Assembly (NCBI RefSeq): GCF_945859685.1
Contig: NC_079147.1
Span: forward strand, 184,371,174-184,435,173
Reading direction: 5' to 3'
Origin: Eupeodes corollae
Lineage: Eukaryota; Arthropoda; Insecta; Diptera; Syrphidae
DNA: 64,000 bases
The notes below the pieces were generated by a model. That model saw nothing but the letters and a program-made list of their open reading frames with translations, did no database searches and was not told the origin of the DNA. Shown here piece after piece: positions 23,705 through 34,994 of the stretch. Within the stretch, counting starts at the first letter, position 1; every line of letters begins with the position of its first letter. A program made the translations under genes and the position numbers.

Positions 23705-25135
23705 TTTCATATTACTAAAAGGGGTTTGTATACCTTTAATATGGCAAAGACACGGTGTGAGCATTAGGAAAAGAGGGAAAGGTTGGTTGGTGTCGGTGTA
23801 TATTGATTTTTGAACATTGCAATGACAGGGAAAAATAGAGCTTGGCAAGGAGTTCCACATTCGCGTAGTACGGCTAAAAAATGAATTTCTGTACTTCATA
23901 GTACGCCCGAAGTTGGCCTCAAGGATAAACTGATGGGCATTCCTAGAAGCGCGGGTATTACGGTTAAATTGTTTAAGGGGAGGAATGCAACTGGCTATTT
24001 CACTAGAGCCTAGTCCGTTAAAATAACGGTAAAAAAGGGCGAGGATAGAAACCTTGATGAGTTGATGATGTTAATGCCACCGATCTTTTTAAAAGCTCTT
24101 TTTGAATATTGTCTAAGAGGCTTAAATATGTTACCGGAGCACCGGCCCAGAGATGACGTATATAGGTTTTGTAGATTGTAGCCAGATCAGACGATTTAAC
24201 GATACAGCATTGCGTTTTCGAAGCATTAAATTCCACACGATTTTTTATTCCCCATTGTAAAATGCTGTGTAGATCGGAATTCAATGAGCTAATCATATAT
24301 TGCCGTTGCAATTCCACATCCGAAGAGGAGGTTTTGAGTCTGGAAACGAATATGAAAAGCTAAGAGTGCTATCGTCAGCGAAACAATGTATTGGATTATA
24401 AGTAGCAGACAGGAGATCATTTATAAAAATGAGGAAGAGGGTCCGAGACTAAACGGAGCCCTGGGGCACTTGAATCCGTCTAAAACAACTTGTATTGAAT
24501 CACCAGTGGACCTATTGCTACGAAAGCCGTATTGCCGGTCATTAAGAAGCTTCCGTTCCTCAATACATTTCTTAAGCTGATAATTTATCAGCGTTTCCAT
24601 GACCCTAGAAAGAAGGGACGTTAAAGCTATCGGTATTTTATTTGTGGAGAAGTAGATTCGCCTTTTTTGGGATTGGCTGAACAAATGCAGTTTTCCAACT
24701 ATTCGGAGCGAGCCCAGAAAAAGATGGAAAAGCTTACGCAGTGATTTTGCTAGCGTGGAAGTACACCTCTTCATAATAATAGCTGAGATACCATCTGAGC
24801 CAGGGGTTGTTGAGATCTTTAAGAACTCTCGCCACAATTCGAGTCCGAAAAAATGATTGGCCCCATAGAATCATTTACACGTTCAAGAACTGGAGAGGCA
24901 CGACCTGGTAAGGTGGAATGATCTTTTAAGGTGGAATTTTCGGCGAACTGCCTTTCAAATAAGTTGGCTTTATCAATAGAGCTTACTAAAGGAGTTTCAT
25001 TGACAACAACGTAGAAACCGGGGAAGAGGAAGAATTCCTCATGTTTTTTACAAATGACCAAGCACAGACGTTGCAGGCTTGCTTAAAATTTTTCCGGTTT
25101 TCCTCAGTTGGGTTAGCTTTAAAACACCGGAAGAA
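23705..25135 (-). mobile_element. LINE-D non-LTR retrotransposon relic, copy 2 (nested)
   Basis: Minus-strand segments in correct order: ANPTEENRKNFKQACNVC (25060-25120, pre-RT), an RT motif 1 region PGSDGISAIIMKRCTSTL (24750-24800), RQYGFRSNRSTGDSI (24500-24550), IKNRVEFNASKTQCCIV (24205-24260), TIYKTYIRHLWAGAP (24135-24180) and SFFSRTTRMWNSLPSSIF (23830-23885). Stops and frameshifts separate them. It sits within LOA-like copy 2, with LOA RT sequence on both sides. Confidence 0.8.
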
Positions 25136-25136
25136 T

Positions 25137-25400
25137 ACAACCAAATTGGTTTTGTATGGGTTGACGACTAATCCATTGTTTAAACTTGTTTAAAGCTTTA
25201 CTGAAGATGCTTCTCTGAAACTGATATAGAAACGTCAACCGCATAAGCAATCACTTTAAAACACTCCACATCTAGACTAGCCAGGTTTTTTTTGACTTTC
25301 AGAGAAAAGAAGACAATTCACAGCCTTAAAACTTACCAATTGAGACGACCAACGCCCTGGCAGAAAAGCTGCCTAGTTTTGGGATAATTATTTTGCTGGG
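25137..25400 (-). mobile_element. LOA-like LINE relic, copy 2, 5' continuation
   Basis: The minus strand reads VIAYAVDVSISVSEKHL (near 25205-25260), the R1/LOA-type 'YADDVAILV' catalytic box with one Asp lost, then a segment like GLVVNPYKTNLV next to the LINE-D junction. Together with 22829-23704 this makes one LOA-like copy split by LINE-D. Confidence 0.55.
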
Positions 25401-26720
25401 CAGCGTTTTATGAATAAATCACTAAGCGAACTCTCTACGTTTAGAGATGATAGTGTAGATATTTGTGCAGGTATTTCCACGTTGTTTAAGGCACCTTCAA
25501 TGTTTAATGTCGTCTCCAGGGATTTACCCTTACAGTAAGAATGTTGTGTTGCATTGATGTCATTTTGAGAAAGTACTTAAGAGCTTTCGCATCTATATCC
25601 TAACATTCTTGATATGTCTTGTATGGCAAACTTTTGTAGTGCGCTAAATGGACTTTCCTGAAATGCTTTTTGAAAGAAAATGTGCTGATACGAAAATTAC
25701 TCCAAATGATAATTTAGGACATTATTGCTTCTATCAGAAAACTATGTTTTACAAACGAATTTGTTTTCAGTTTTCTAAATTCGAATTCATTTAAAAACCG
25801 ATTTCTTCTAAAATAAAAATGAAATTTCAATTCTATTACTAAAAGATAAATTGTATCCACTATTTTTGATTCAAAATTCATTTTGAAAAAGAAGGATTTT
25901 ATCTGTTAAATTTGAAAGAATGGATGAATTCATGTGGGATTTTAAAAGCATATATATGTATATGTTTTACAATCCCAATTCTTTCAATTTTTGATGAAAA
26001 CATTTTAAGATGATAATTCGGATGATCTTGAGAATTTCTTGAAAATTGCGAAGAAATTATTACTTTTCATTAAGAAACCTGTAAGGTAACTGGAAAGCAC
26101 TATTTACAAAAATGTTTGAACCTATAATGTAAATTACTTCATGGTTTCAAGGTGGCGAGATCTGTCAAACTCAGCTGTCATTTGAAGCGTCACCGTAATA
26201 TTAATTGAGTTTTTGCCATTTAAGACAGTAGATCATTTAACATTCGAACACTTAACCTCACCACTTACATATATCCCATTATCTGACATTTGCTGTTAGA
26301 GTTGATCATTGACAGTAAAACTGACAGGCAAGAATAAAACCCAGAACGAAACGTATTTATTGGAACAATTATGTTCCAAAATGAGAAATTAATAATCAGC
26401 TGTTCATTGAAAACGATTTCATTATTGAAAAATTAAAAACTAACTAAAATAATAGCTCAGCTTTAAATAAAGTATTTTTTTAGTGATCTACAACTCATCA
26501 AAATTGTCCATAATTAAATCCAATGATAGCTAAAACTGGCCCCATATGAAACGCATGCACCATCTGTTTGAATAGCTTTCAGGCAGATTGTTTCAATACA
26601 TATTTGTATTTATATTAATTTTGTTTTACTTCATAAAAGTATAATTGTATATTTTTAAATGCTGGACAACTTTTTTAACTAGTCTCGTACATATATCATA
26701 TATATAAAAAAAGAAAACTT
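25401..26720. other. Intergenic or intronic AT-rich stretch
   Basis: No coding exon recognised. If the exon at 26723-26855 is lft, this is the start of its first coding intron. Confidence 0.4.
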
Positions 26721-26722
26721 AC

Positions 26723-26855
26723 CACGATAGTCACTTTCATCATACAATCCTGGAACAGTAGGTAATGCCCAAAAGGGCTCTTCTGGGTAAACCATCATCA
26801 TTGAGATATTCAGTGTTCTTATTAAAATTTACAAATTTAGGAGTTCTTGGATTGG
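26723..26855 (-). CDS. lft: Probable first coding exon of lowfat (LIX1 family)
   Basis: On the minus strand an acceptor-like AAAATATTTCAG precedes the exon and the donor GTAAGTTTTC follows it. Three consecutive ATGs (26801-26793) open a frame running to the donor, which cuts after the first base of a codon. The peptide includes VYPEEPFWALPTVPGLY followed by DESDYR. This resembles my recollection of the N-terminus of insect lowfat, where the next residue is Val, consistent with a split G|TN codon. Lowfat is a cytoplasmic LIX1-family protein acting with Fat/Dachsous in planar polarity and growth. The region 26802-26855 would be 5' UTR. No later exon was found in the window, so the gene is partial here. 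If the homology is wrong, it remains a credible spliced coding exon. Confidence 0.55.
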
Positions 26856-26859
26856 CTGA

Positions 26860-27300
26860 AATATTTTTACACACAATTTTGTTTTTAAGTTTTAGCCAAA
26901 ATATAGTGCGGATATTTTCGGATTTTCAACTGCTTTTGGTATGCAAAACTTCGATACTTTAATCCTGTTCTTTCAAGCAAAAATAAAACCTTTAAAAGTA
27001 CTGTTTTATTTTTTTATCCTATGACCTTGATGTGTGCTTCAAAAAAAATACAAAATATAATTCTACTTAATTCTTATCCCTTAACAAAGACTCATACCTG
27101 ACTATAGAAACAGTTTAAAAAAGACAAAAATAGCTAAATGGCTAATCAATTTACTTAATTGAAAGTGGAATTGCAACAAAACATATGGAGTTCTTAAATT
27201 AAGAAAAATAAAACAGTCTCGACTTAAAAATGGCCATAAGCTCTGCTGCTTGCGCACTTAAGTGGCTTTTGCCATCGTAGTACACGTATAACACCTATAT
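26860..27300. other. Intergenic AT-rich stretch
   Basis: No gene recognised. A CTATATATAGG motif (27294-27304) lies just beyond the 3' end of the minus-strand frame that follows; its role, if any, is unknown. Confidence 0.35.
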
Positions 27301-27304
27301 ATAG

Positions 27305-27667
27305 CTATACTATGCTTAGGGCGATTAAAATACGCTTTTCAATTAAACTGTCATTACTATCGATAAGTGGTATGGCGGCAGTGGCACAGCGCGCAGCGGC
27401 GAATCCCGTGATGGTGTCAGAAAATACAGTATACTCGTAATGTAAGGCTTCAGCAATAAAGTAAGATGCGTCTGTCAATGCAGCATTAGCAACGATTTCC
27501 ATGTCTGATTTGATTGACATGCATATTGAGCCATGAAATGAGTCTGCTTTCAAGACTAAGCATTGAGTGGATTTGCTTTTTTCTTTCTTCTTAACTTGTA
27601 TCTGCTGTAAATCGAAGGTGGTATCTGGATATGGAAGACCAACGAATGCATTGAAGTTGGAAAAGTA
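27305..27667 (-). CDS. Unrecognised coding-like frame, about 120 codons
   Basis: Open on the minus strand from just after a stop at 27668-27670 to a stop at 27305. The composition is coding-like and GC-richer than the flanks. The peptide has a Lys/Glu-rich hydrophilic part (VKKKEKSKSTQCLVLKADS), then MEIVANAALTDASYF, and an Ala-rich part FAAARCATAAIPLIDS. There is no Met near the start. An acceptor-like CGATTTACAG (near 27605-27614) could begin an internal exon. Upstream in the same frame, past two stops, a cysteine-containing segment CGYYPHQKCSIAC occurs (near 27720-27760). It could be an exon of an unknown gene or a decayed pseudogene; I recognise no family. Confidence 0.35.
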   Translation of the reverse strand, partial: YFSNFNAFVGLPYPDTTFDLQQIQVKKKEKSKSTQCLVLKADSFHGSICMSIKSDMEIVANAALTDASYFIAEALHYEYTVFSDTITGFAAARCATAAIPLIDSNDSLIEKRILIALSIV

Positions 27668-27669
27668 TT

Positions 27670-28125
27670 AAACGTCTCTAGTTATTGACTCTTAAGCAGA
27701 TAAACTTGAACTCAAATCACATGCAATGCTGCACTTTTGATGAGGATAATAGCCGCAGTTTGTGTAGGGTATATGCATTTTGGATTAACTTATAAATAGA
27801 AAATATCTTGAACTTTCTGAATTAATTTTGCTAGGCAATGATTTGAATTTGAATACTTAGCTTAGTTTTTAAAACCCAGAAGTAACCGATAGCAACATCG
27901 ACGAAACAATACGCGAACAGGGAATCACATCCAACAGAGCCAAGAATCGTGGGTTCTCCCAGATGACAAGTTCCTAAATCTTATGTACATTAGTAATGTT
28001 TCCGTGCGACGTTTACGGAATTGTGCATAATTGTAGTGGCTGTGTTTCGAACATTGTTGTAAAGCAAAGTTGTCTAAACAACAAACTTACAAAATTAATC
28101 AGTCAGTTCAAAAATGGTTTATTAA
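27670..28125. other. Intergenic stretch before a jockey relic
   Basis: No gene supported. The part after about 27880 may be further decayed jockey sequence, but this is not clear. Confidence 0.3.
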
Positions 28126-28129
28126 TAAG

Positions 28130-29150
28130 ATTTAGAAGCAAGCAGCAAAGCGTCTAAGAAACTCCCGACTCAAAACCCGCCAATAAAATCTCGAGATGGA
28201 AAACGGATCGGGAACCGAAAACAAAAAGCTGACCTTTTTGCTGAACATCTCGCCACCAGAAAATACGCCTATAGATTCCTTAAAGTTTATTGAGAAGAAC
28301 GTCTCGCTCAAAAAATAGGATGCGACATAAGTTATCCAATAGGAAATCATTAGTCTACTTTTCAGGTTTTGAAAGAAATGTCCTTGATAGCCTTCGAACA
28401 CACAACATTACTGGACATTTGCAGAAGTCATTGTTAGGTCAGCCCTCAACAGAAGTGACATCTTTCAGACTAATATTGCTAATACCAATCATGGCAAAAG
28501 TTTTCGAAAAACAGCTACTGCAAAGGCTCAGCGAAATAAGGGAAGAAAAAGGAGTATTTTGTAACCACCGAAGACCACCTGCAGCGAATTACAAGTTTGG
28601 TGAAAAAAGTATTCGGCGAAAAAAAAGTATGCTCGACATTCTTAAATGTTGCTTAAGCTTTTGAAAAGCTTTGGCACTAGGAACTTTAGTACAAACTGCT
28701 TAGGTACTGAAATTGTATGAACTTTCGATTCCGGCACAAACAAAATCTTTCGGAACTAAAGAAAATAGAAGCTTGTGTACCACTAGGAATTTTCCTAGGT
28801 CCAACCTTGGGATATTGCATACCAACGCTATTCTACCTTTGTTGAATATACTGCAATATTGGTGCAAGGCAGATATGTTCCAAAGGCTACTCAAAAATCT
28901 CAAAATGCTGTCTGTAAAGTAAGTGTTTGGAAGCAAAAGTGTCGTATCAATTTCTGTAAACAGTACAGAAGTACGTTAATCCAATACTGCCAAACATCTT
29001 GGAATGACTTTGGACGGAAAGAATACATATCAAGAAGAATAGAAAAACTAAACTTGAAGTACAGAAGAGTGTCACAATTAATAGGTAAGAACTAAAATCA
29101 TGAAGACAAATACTGAAACCTACATTGTGATCTTAAAACTGTAATGGTTA
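28130..29150 (+). mobile_element. Jockey-clade LINE relic, plus strand
   Basis: Translation in shifting frames gives RDGKRIGNRKQKADLFAEHL (28185-28250), the typical pre-RT segment of jockey, then MAKVFEKQLLQRLSEI (28490-28540), a degenerate motif A (near 28640-28680), KKIEACVPLGIFLGPTLG (the PQGS-equivalent, 28760-28815), and a degenerate CNIGARQ box near 28850. Same family as 2365-3058. The number of stops shows it is old and inactive. Confidence 0.75.
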
Positions 29151-29154
29151 CAGA

Positions 29155-30035
29155 ACGGGGTTGTAAATCACGCTGCAATAAATAATCAGCGATTGTTAAA
29201 TGATATTAACTTCGGAATGGTTATGCTATTTGAATGTATGATACAATGATCAGAGATTAAGAAGGAAATTTTAAATTTAAAAGGAACCCTCATTTGTGGA
29301 TCTTTCATAGATTGGTCCTGATTAATCGGTGGTTTTAGTGCGGTAAAATTCCTACACTACTCAGTACCCATTCTCGCTTAGTGTCCTTCTAAGTTTTTAA
29401 TTGGATAAAAACAAAGAAAGTTGAGTCTAGATTTTGACAGTTTACAATCCTAGTTCACATTTTTCACATTTACGCTTAAGACATTACTTATTTTGAAAAG
29501 AAAGCTAAAAATAACGAAAAAAACCGTCAAAATCAATATGAAAAAGTCCTGAGAATATGCAATTCTTAGATTCGGTTTTTCTATTTCAAGAAATTAAAAA
29601 TCTTTTGTACAGGTGTTTTTAAAAAGGAGTTTTATTTTGATTTGAAAAGTGCTTCGTGTTTCATAGATAACTTCACAAATTCCATTTGGTCTTGGATCCA
29701 ATGTGGCGCATTGACAAAAAAGTTCGTTAATTGGAGTAGTTGGAAAAGCCCTGGGGGACATTTTTATACCTAATAATGTTTGGATAGTTATTAGGGAAAT
29801 TTATGTTCAAGCTTTTTCTTTTTCTGTAAGTCAGCAATCATGGACAAAATTTCGGGCAGTGATAAAGTTGTTCGATATGCAAGGCAAATTGCCTGAGATC
29901 AAGAGAAGGATTGGAATAGATGGTCTTTTCAAATAGAAGAAGGTTCCCATTTGGCCCGATCGATTAAGGCAACTACCTCAGACATCGTCAGAAAACTCGA
30001 GAATATTCTTGTCTAAGGAATACAAAACTTGCAAA
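29155..30035. other. Intergenic stretch, no gene
   Basis: AT-rich with no recognised family. CAGGTGTTTTTAAAAAGGAG near 29610 could be a decayed transposon end upstream of the mariner relic, but I could not pair it with a second end. Confidence 0.3.
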
Positions 30036-30039
30036 CATG

Positions 30040-30400
30040 GTTGGAGCATCACCTATAACCATTTTAAATATGAAGGTCAGGGAAAGGTGGTTACCGATTA
30101 GAAAAAAAGGGTGTCAATATAACCGGTGGATTCTACTCAAAAAATCCTACATAATTTAAAAACAGCCATCATAGAAAAAAGGAGAGGAAATTGGACAAGA
30201 GGGGTTCTGCTTTTGCAAGACAATGCACCAGTTCACAAGAGACACGTTGCCTTGCAGAAATTTGAGTTCAGTTTATTGAATCACCCACCTTATAGCTCAG
30301 ATTTGGCCTCTTCTGATTATTTTTATTTCCAAATCTGAAGAAAAAACTCCGTGGAAAAAGAGTTACCGGCGTTACCGAGTTACAAGCTAACCTTCTGAAC
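30040..30400 (+). mobile_element. mariner transposase relic (C-terminal catalytic part)
   Basis: An open 70-residue frame (30126-30338) contains AIIEKRRGNWTRGVLLLQDN with the second catalytic Asp, followed by APVHK, and HPPYSSDLASSDYFYF with the third catalytic Asp of the DD34D triad (HPPYSPDLAPSDYF in intact mariners). After a stop, a KKKLRGKRVTGVTELQANLL-like segment follows. The N-terminal DNA-binding domain and first Asp are missing. Confidence 0.85.
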
Positions 30401-30404
30401 CACC

Positions 30405-30840
30405 CTCGTATCCTCTAATGAAAAAAAGTTAAAAGGCATTCAATCACAAGATTTCGGTGGCAAATTGATAAACTATTTTCTAGTTGATTTCAGCCATTTC
30501 AATGCTTGCATCGTCTGCTTGAAGTAGTGGCGTATTTTTTATTTGTCAAATGTCAAAACATGGCAACTTCAAATGTAATAGCAGACATTTCAAATTGTAG
30601 CTTCTTAATCTCCAAAAATGCTTCAAAAGCTTTGAAATCAATTTATTCTCTCTCCCATCACACATCATCACACTCGTTTCAACATCCATAGAATTGATAT
30701 CGTTTTCCTTTCCTCAATTGGAAAGAATATTTTCTGAAAACCGAAAAAGAAGAAACCAGTCCCGCAAAGATGGATAAAATACCGCAGCAACAGTTTAAGG
30801 TCAATTAACGTACATAAACCTTAATATAAAATACAGTCGA
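30405..30840. other. Intergenic stretch, no gene
   Basis: No recognised coding or repeat features apart from short open frames. Confidence 0.35.
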
Positions 30841-30859
30841 TAAAGCAATTGCTTATTTT

Positions 30860-31040
30860 GTTGCACACAGCCGATTCTTTTTTTCTTCGCTGTAGCGTCG
30901 CGTCGTCGTCAAGGCGTCGTCGAAGTCCTCCTTTTTCATATTCCCAAAAAAAGAGGAAGTCTTTTTGGAAGAAAAATAAAGAAAGACAAAAAAAAAAGAA
31001 ACCGGGTACCCAGAAGTTTTATGATAACAATTATAAGTAA
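30860..31040. promoter_or_regulatory. CGT-repeat patch followed by A-rich tract, possible 5' UTR
   Basis: TAGCGTCGCGTCGTCGTCAA and GGCGTCGTCGAAG (30893-30928) form a short GC-rich trinucleotide patch followed by an A-rich tract. This resembles the 5'-UTR/promoter compositions at 6430-6640 and 61000-61800. Short frames exist on both strands. Function is inferred only from composition and could, for example, be an upstream non-coding exon of the minus-strand gene at 26.7 kb. Confidence 0.25.
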
Positions 31041-31239
31041 TATATTTGCGCACTGTCTCCTTTAGGGAACGTTTTGTGGTGTTTACCTTCTTCATAAATG
31101 CAGGTACTGAATTTTTATTTTTTGAAGTATTTTTTTGGTTTCTTTAAAACCAATGTACATAAATTTATCGAAGCGACAGGCCTCTCTGTGATGTCCTGTG
31201 TCCAAGTAAGTAGGTTATAAATTGGTTTTAAGTCATGCG

Positions 31240-31955
31240 AGTGTTATTAAAATGAGAAACGGTCCACCAAGATCGACCGCGCATCCGACCTGAGCGAACG
31301 AAAAGCAATATAAAGTGGTTCAGATATTGAAAAGATAGTGAGCTTTTATTTTGGTTCTTACTAAAAAAGTTTATAAGAAAATGTACACAAAATTAAGAAC
31401 CAGTTTGATAAGAAATCTTTGGTTATATTTTGTTGGGTTTTTGTTTTGTTTGCCAAGAAAAAGTAGCATCACAAGATATTTCACTTAAGATCGGAATTTG
31501 AATTAAAAAGTACAGGTACCCATTGACACGGAAATTTGAATTTGAAAAGTATTTTATTTTTTCAGGGGCTCAGAATTGCAATTTTTTCTTAAAGAGGGAA
31601 CTAGATGAAGTCTTATTGAATGAATTAAAAGGTTTTCTAATAAGAGGTTTCATTTTGAGTTGTCTAGTATTTGTGGTGCTTTTAACTTTTAAGGCTGTCA
31701 TCTTTCCATATTTGAAAACTAAACGTTTATGGCCGAAATTTAAGAATATATTGATGTGCATGGCGTTTACAATGGATGTTCAAGTTCCTGACCTTGTTAT
31801 TTATGAGCATAACTTGCCTTTAGGCTTTTTCTTTGTTTCTCAAGGGGTTATTAATACCCTTGACATGTTTAAAGTTTAAACACAGTGCGTACTTAAGTAA
31901 AATTAGCGAAGGGCTAAAGGGGAGATACCGGTGCACATTGGTCTTAACATTTTGA
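31240..31955. other. Intergenic stretch with a 118-codon plus-strand frame
   Basis: The frame at 31523-31879 (+) has one hydrophobic segment (LSCLVFVVLLTF) but no start context, splice signals or recognisable family. It may be chance or decayed element sequence. I do not call a gene. Confidence 0.3.
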
Positions 31956-32092
31956 AAAAACAGAGTTGGGTAAAAAAAGAATGGTAAAAAAAGAATCCTT
32001 ACACTTGACAGTACGTCCGAAATTTAGCTCAAGGTTAAACTGATGAATTAGATTTTAAAGTTGAATTGTTTGAGGGGGGAATGCAATTGGCT

Positions 32093-32223
32093 AATTCGAC
32101 AGAACAAAATCAAAATCAAATGGGGTGGCGCAACAGTCCGTTGTGAACCAGGGCCTAGTGACTTACAACTCTCAACCATTCCTGTGTGCGAGTACTGTTG
32201 TCAGGAATGGAATTCGACAGAAC
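32093..32223. repeat. 13-bp target-site duplication around SINE copy 3
   Basis: AATTCGACAGAAC is present identically at 32093-32105 and 32211-32223. Confidence 0.85.
32106..32210 (-). mobile_element. tRNA-derived SINE, copy 3 (5'-truncated) with target-site duplication
   Basis: The inserted 105 bp begin (plus strand) AAAATCAAAATCAAATGGGG and end GTTGTCAGGAATGG. On the minus strand this is the SINE 3' part ending in a TTTGATTTTGATTTT tail. It is bracketed by the 13-bp direct repeat AATTCGACAGAAC at 32093-32105 and 32211-32223, so it is a 5'-truncated copy inserted into LINE-D. Confidence 0.8.
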
Positions 32224-33165
32224 ACTGTTTGTAAAAATACGAAAGGCATGAAACATTGGGGGCGTTGTTCGAGTGATGCAAATGTTTCATTTTCAAAGCT
32301 CTTTTTAGGATATTGTCTAAGAGACTTAAACTTGTTTTACAGGCACCTGCCCAAATATGCGAGCTATATTCAAGTTTTTGACGAATGAGGACACCGTCAG
32401 AGAAATTCTAATCCAATATCGAATATATAAGAGGTGACCCGTGATACACATACCAAGTATTGAAAATTGAGGTTATTAATTCCCCATTGAACAATTTTTT
32501 CGAAATCGGAATTTATGTGCATTTGAAACGACTATGAAAGCTTATGGTACTCTCATCAGCGAAACAGTTTTATGGATTAGAAGTGGCAGTCAAGAGAATC
32601 GTTTATGAATATGAAGAAGAGAGTCGTAGACAAAACGGAACCATTGCACCAGCAATTTTTTTTTATGAATGTCAGACTTGAAATCATCCAAAACAACTTG
32701 TACTGAGCTGCTAGAAAGATAATTTTTTATCTAACGAAGAAGAGATTCACCATAACGGAGCTTGGTTTCCCTGTCAAAAGCCTTTAAGATACACAATGAG
32801 ATCAAGCAAAGTGTGTTGCAAGCAAATTGGCTTTATTAATCGAGCTTAAAAATGGGGTCTCATTAAAAACAAGCGTAGGAACCGACGAAGACCTAGTGTT
32901 TTGCACGTTTTTACAAATGACTAGACATTTTAACTTAATGCGTCAAATATGTCCGTTACAGGTCTTTCCAACTTGTTTAAACTTATTGCGGTTTTCCTTA
33001 GTGGGGTTGGTTTTGTAAATAGGAAAACTTAGGCCTTTGATACTTACAGCTACAATCAAATCATCAGTTTTCTCTGAGCTGGAATCAACAACCATCGTAG
33101 AAGCATAGAAGCCGGCACAAATCTCGACAAAAGTCTGAGCAGAATAGCGCAGCCGCAAAGAACTG

Positions 33166-33858
33166 TGAACATTTCAACCGCAATGTGCGAAAAATACAAT
33201 TCACTGGATAGAGTCGGACAGCGAATCGAATTCGTTACATTTCTAGAGCTTTAGTTTTCTATTGGGTGGCAGCATTTTAACATTCGTAAAAATATACAAA
33301 TCTTGATCGATTCTAAATTATTTTGACATTTTAATTCTATTTTCAAAACAAAATGTCTCTCAGCGTGAGTTTGTTTATTTTTGACGTTTTATAGATTTAA
33401 AACAGTTTAAACATAGGTTCTGTTGTGTGCAGACTCCAGGCTTTTGTTTTAACCCTCGTTTACATCACAACTAAAATTGGTACAATCGTATTTTGGGGTC
33501 CATTTGTACCTCAGAATGTTTTCTACCGATATCTATGCTATACTACTGCATTTAAATATTTTTAACTTAATAATAATGGTTTTAAAATATTGGTAAGATA
33601 AGTTAAGCTCAAATTTTAATAGACAATAAATATTTCATGCCATTCGAAAATATATTTTAAAATTTGTATGAGTCGAAAATGAAACCGTACACAGCCTGCA
33701 AGAAAACAAGGAAAACTAATTTGGATGTCCTTTGCTTCAAGGGGAGAAGTCTTGCGAACAATCCCCGACAGATTTCCTTGCAAAAGGGGTAGATGGGCCT
33801 CACGCCAGGGTTATGAATCATTTCCTGAAAATGAACATTTTGTAAAGGGTCAATGAAC
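33166..33858. other. Intergenic stretch, no gene
   Basis: AT-rich; no recognised coding or repeat features. Confidence 0.4.
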
Positions 33859-33860
33859 TA

Positions 33861-34990
33861 AGATTAGGTTAGGTTCAAGTGGCTGTCCATGATGAAATAG
33901 GACACGCTTAGGCCAGTTTAATGGCTCATTGTGATACCACATGAATCTTGAGGCTTCCTCATAAGCTCAATAAAACCAGTTTGAGTCCCTTACGAAACGT
34001 GAGCGGCTGACTATGCTAATATGATTTAGATCGTTTAGATCGTTATAGAATAATTTTCCTAGGTTATTCTTGCGTTTTTGAGGTAGAGCATGTACAGTGA
34101 AGGTAAAGAACCTGTTTCCTCCTCTTCCTCGTCCATACAGGTTCTGCAAAAGTCATTTAAGAACACGCTAAGCCACGTGGCGTGCTTTCCTATAAGACAG
34201 TGTCCGGTTATGGCTTACAGTTACCTGGAATGTCTCTATGGCCCGGCACCCAGCAAAGGTGAATATTAAACTGTTGTGCCATCTCCATTAGAGATGATCG
34301 ACAGTTTAGGACTGTTATAGAGTTTATAGAGACAGATTTCAGAGATTTGATAGCGGCCTGACTAGCTGAGAAGATAGTCAAATGTTGATATCACGTTTTC
34401 TTTAAGCCAGGAAAAGACTTCTTTTATCACCAAAAGTTCCACCTGGAACATGCTACAATGATTGGGAAGGCGAAATGAGAGACTTAATTTCAGTTGGTCA
34501 GTATACACACCTCAAGCAACCCCTTTTTTTGTTTTTGAACCATCTGTATAAAAATGGATTGACTTGTCTTCCAGAAATGTCTTATCCTACCAGAAAGATC
34601 TGGAAGGTATAGAAATCTGGAAGTTTCTGTCGAATTGCAGTTGGGGGATGGTGTACTCTGTGTGCTTTGCATTTGATTCAATAGATTAAGGTCAATTGCC
34701 TCAGATGAGGTCGTGCAAAGCGATTCACTTATACATAGGCAAACTGAACGTTGCAGTTTATTTAATTTATTGCGGTTTATAGTTGTCTCTAAAGCGGTCC
34801 ACCATACTGCCACACTGCGTACATTAAAATCTGTCTAATTACCGATGTGTAAAGCAAATGCGTGATTCTGGGTTGTAAGCCCCATTTATTACCAATAGAT
34901 TATTTGCGAGAAAAGAGAGCTACAGTAGCTTTTAAGACTCTTTCTTGTACATTGCGTTTCCAATTTAGTTTTTATCTAAAACAAGACAAG
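33861..34990 (-). mobile_element. LOA-like LINE relic, copy 3 (RT thumb to RNase H and 3' end)
   Basis: The left (3') end starts GATTAGGTTAGGTT. On the minus strand the order is: a KKATVAF-like thumb segment near 34925, VWWTALETTINRNKLNKLQR (34745-34805), a palm-to-RNase H connection, FYTDGSKTKKGVA (34525-34565, RNase H active-site motif), and a Cys/His-containing end near 34060-34150. Frameshifts separate the blocks. It shares its 3' region with LOA-like copy 2 at 23090-23300. Confidence 0.75.
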
Positions 34991-34994
34991 GATA

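Larger units (their letters stand above)
31960..33165 (-). mobile_element. LINE-D relic, copy 3, with nested SINE
   Basis: The 'cagtacgtccgaaatttagctcaaggttaaactgatg' block (32010-32047) aligns with LINE-D copy 2 at about 23899-23935. Near 32290 the TTTTTAGGATATTGTCTAAGAG block aligns with 24094-24119, and KTNPTKENRNKFKQVGKTC (32950-33010, minus) matches the pre-RT segment of copy 2. Heavily decayed and split by a SINE at 32106-32210. Confidence 0.75.
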
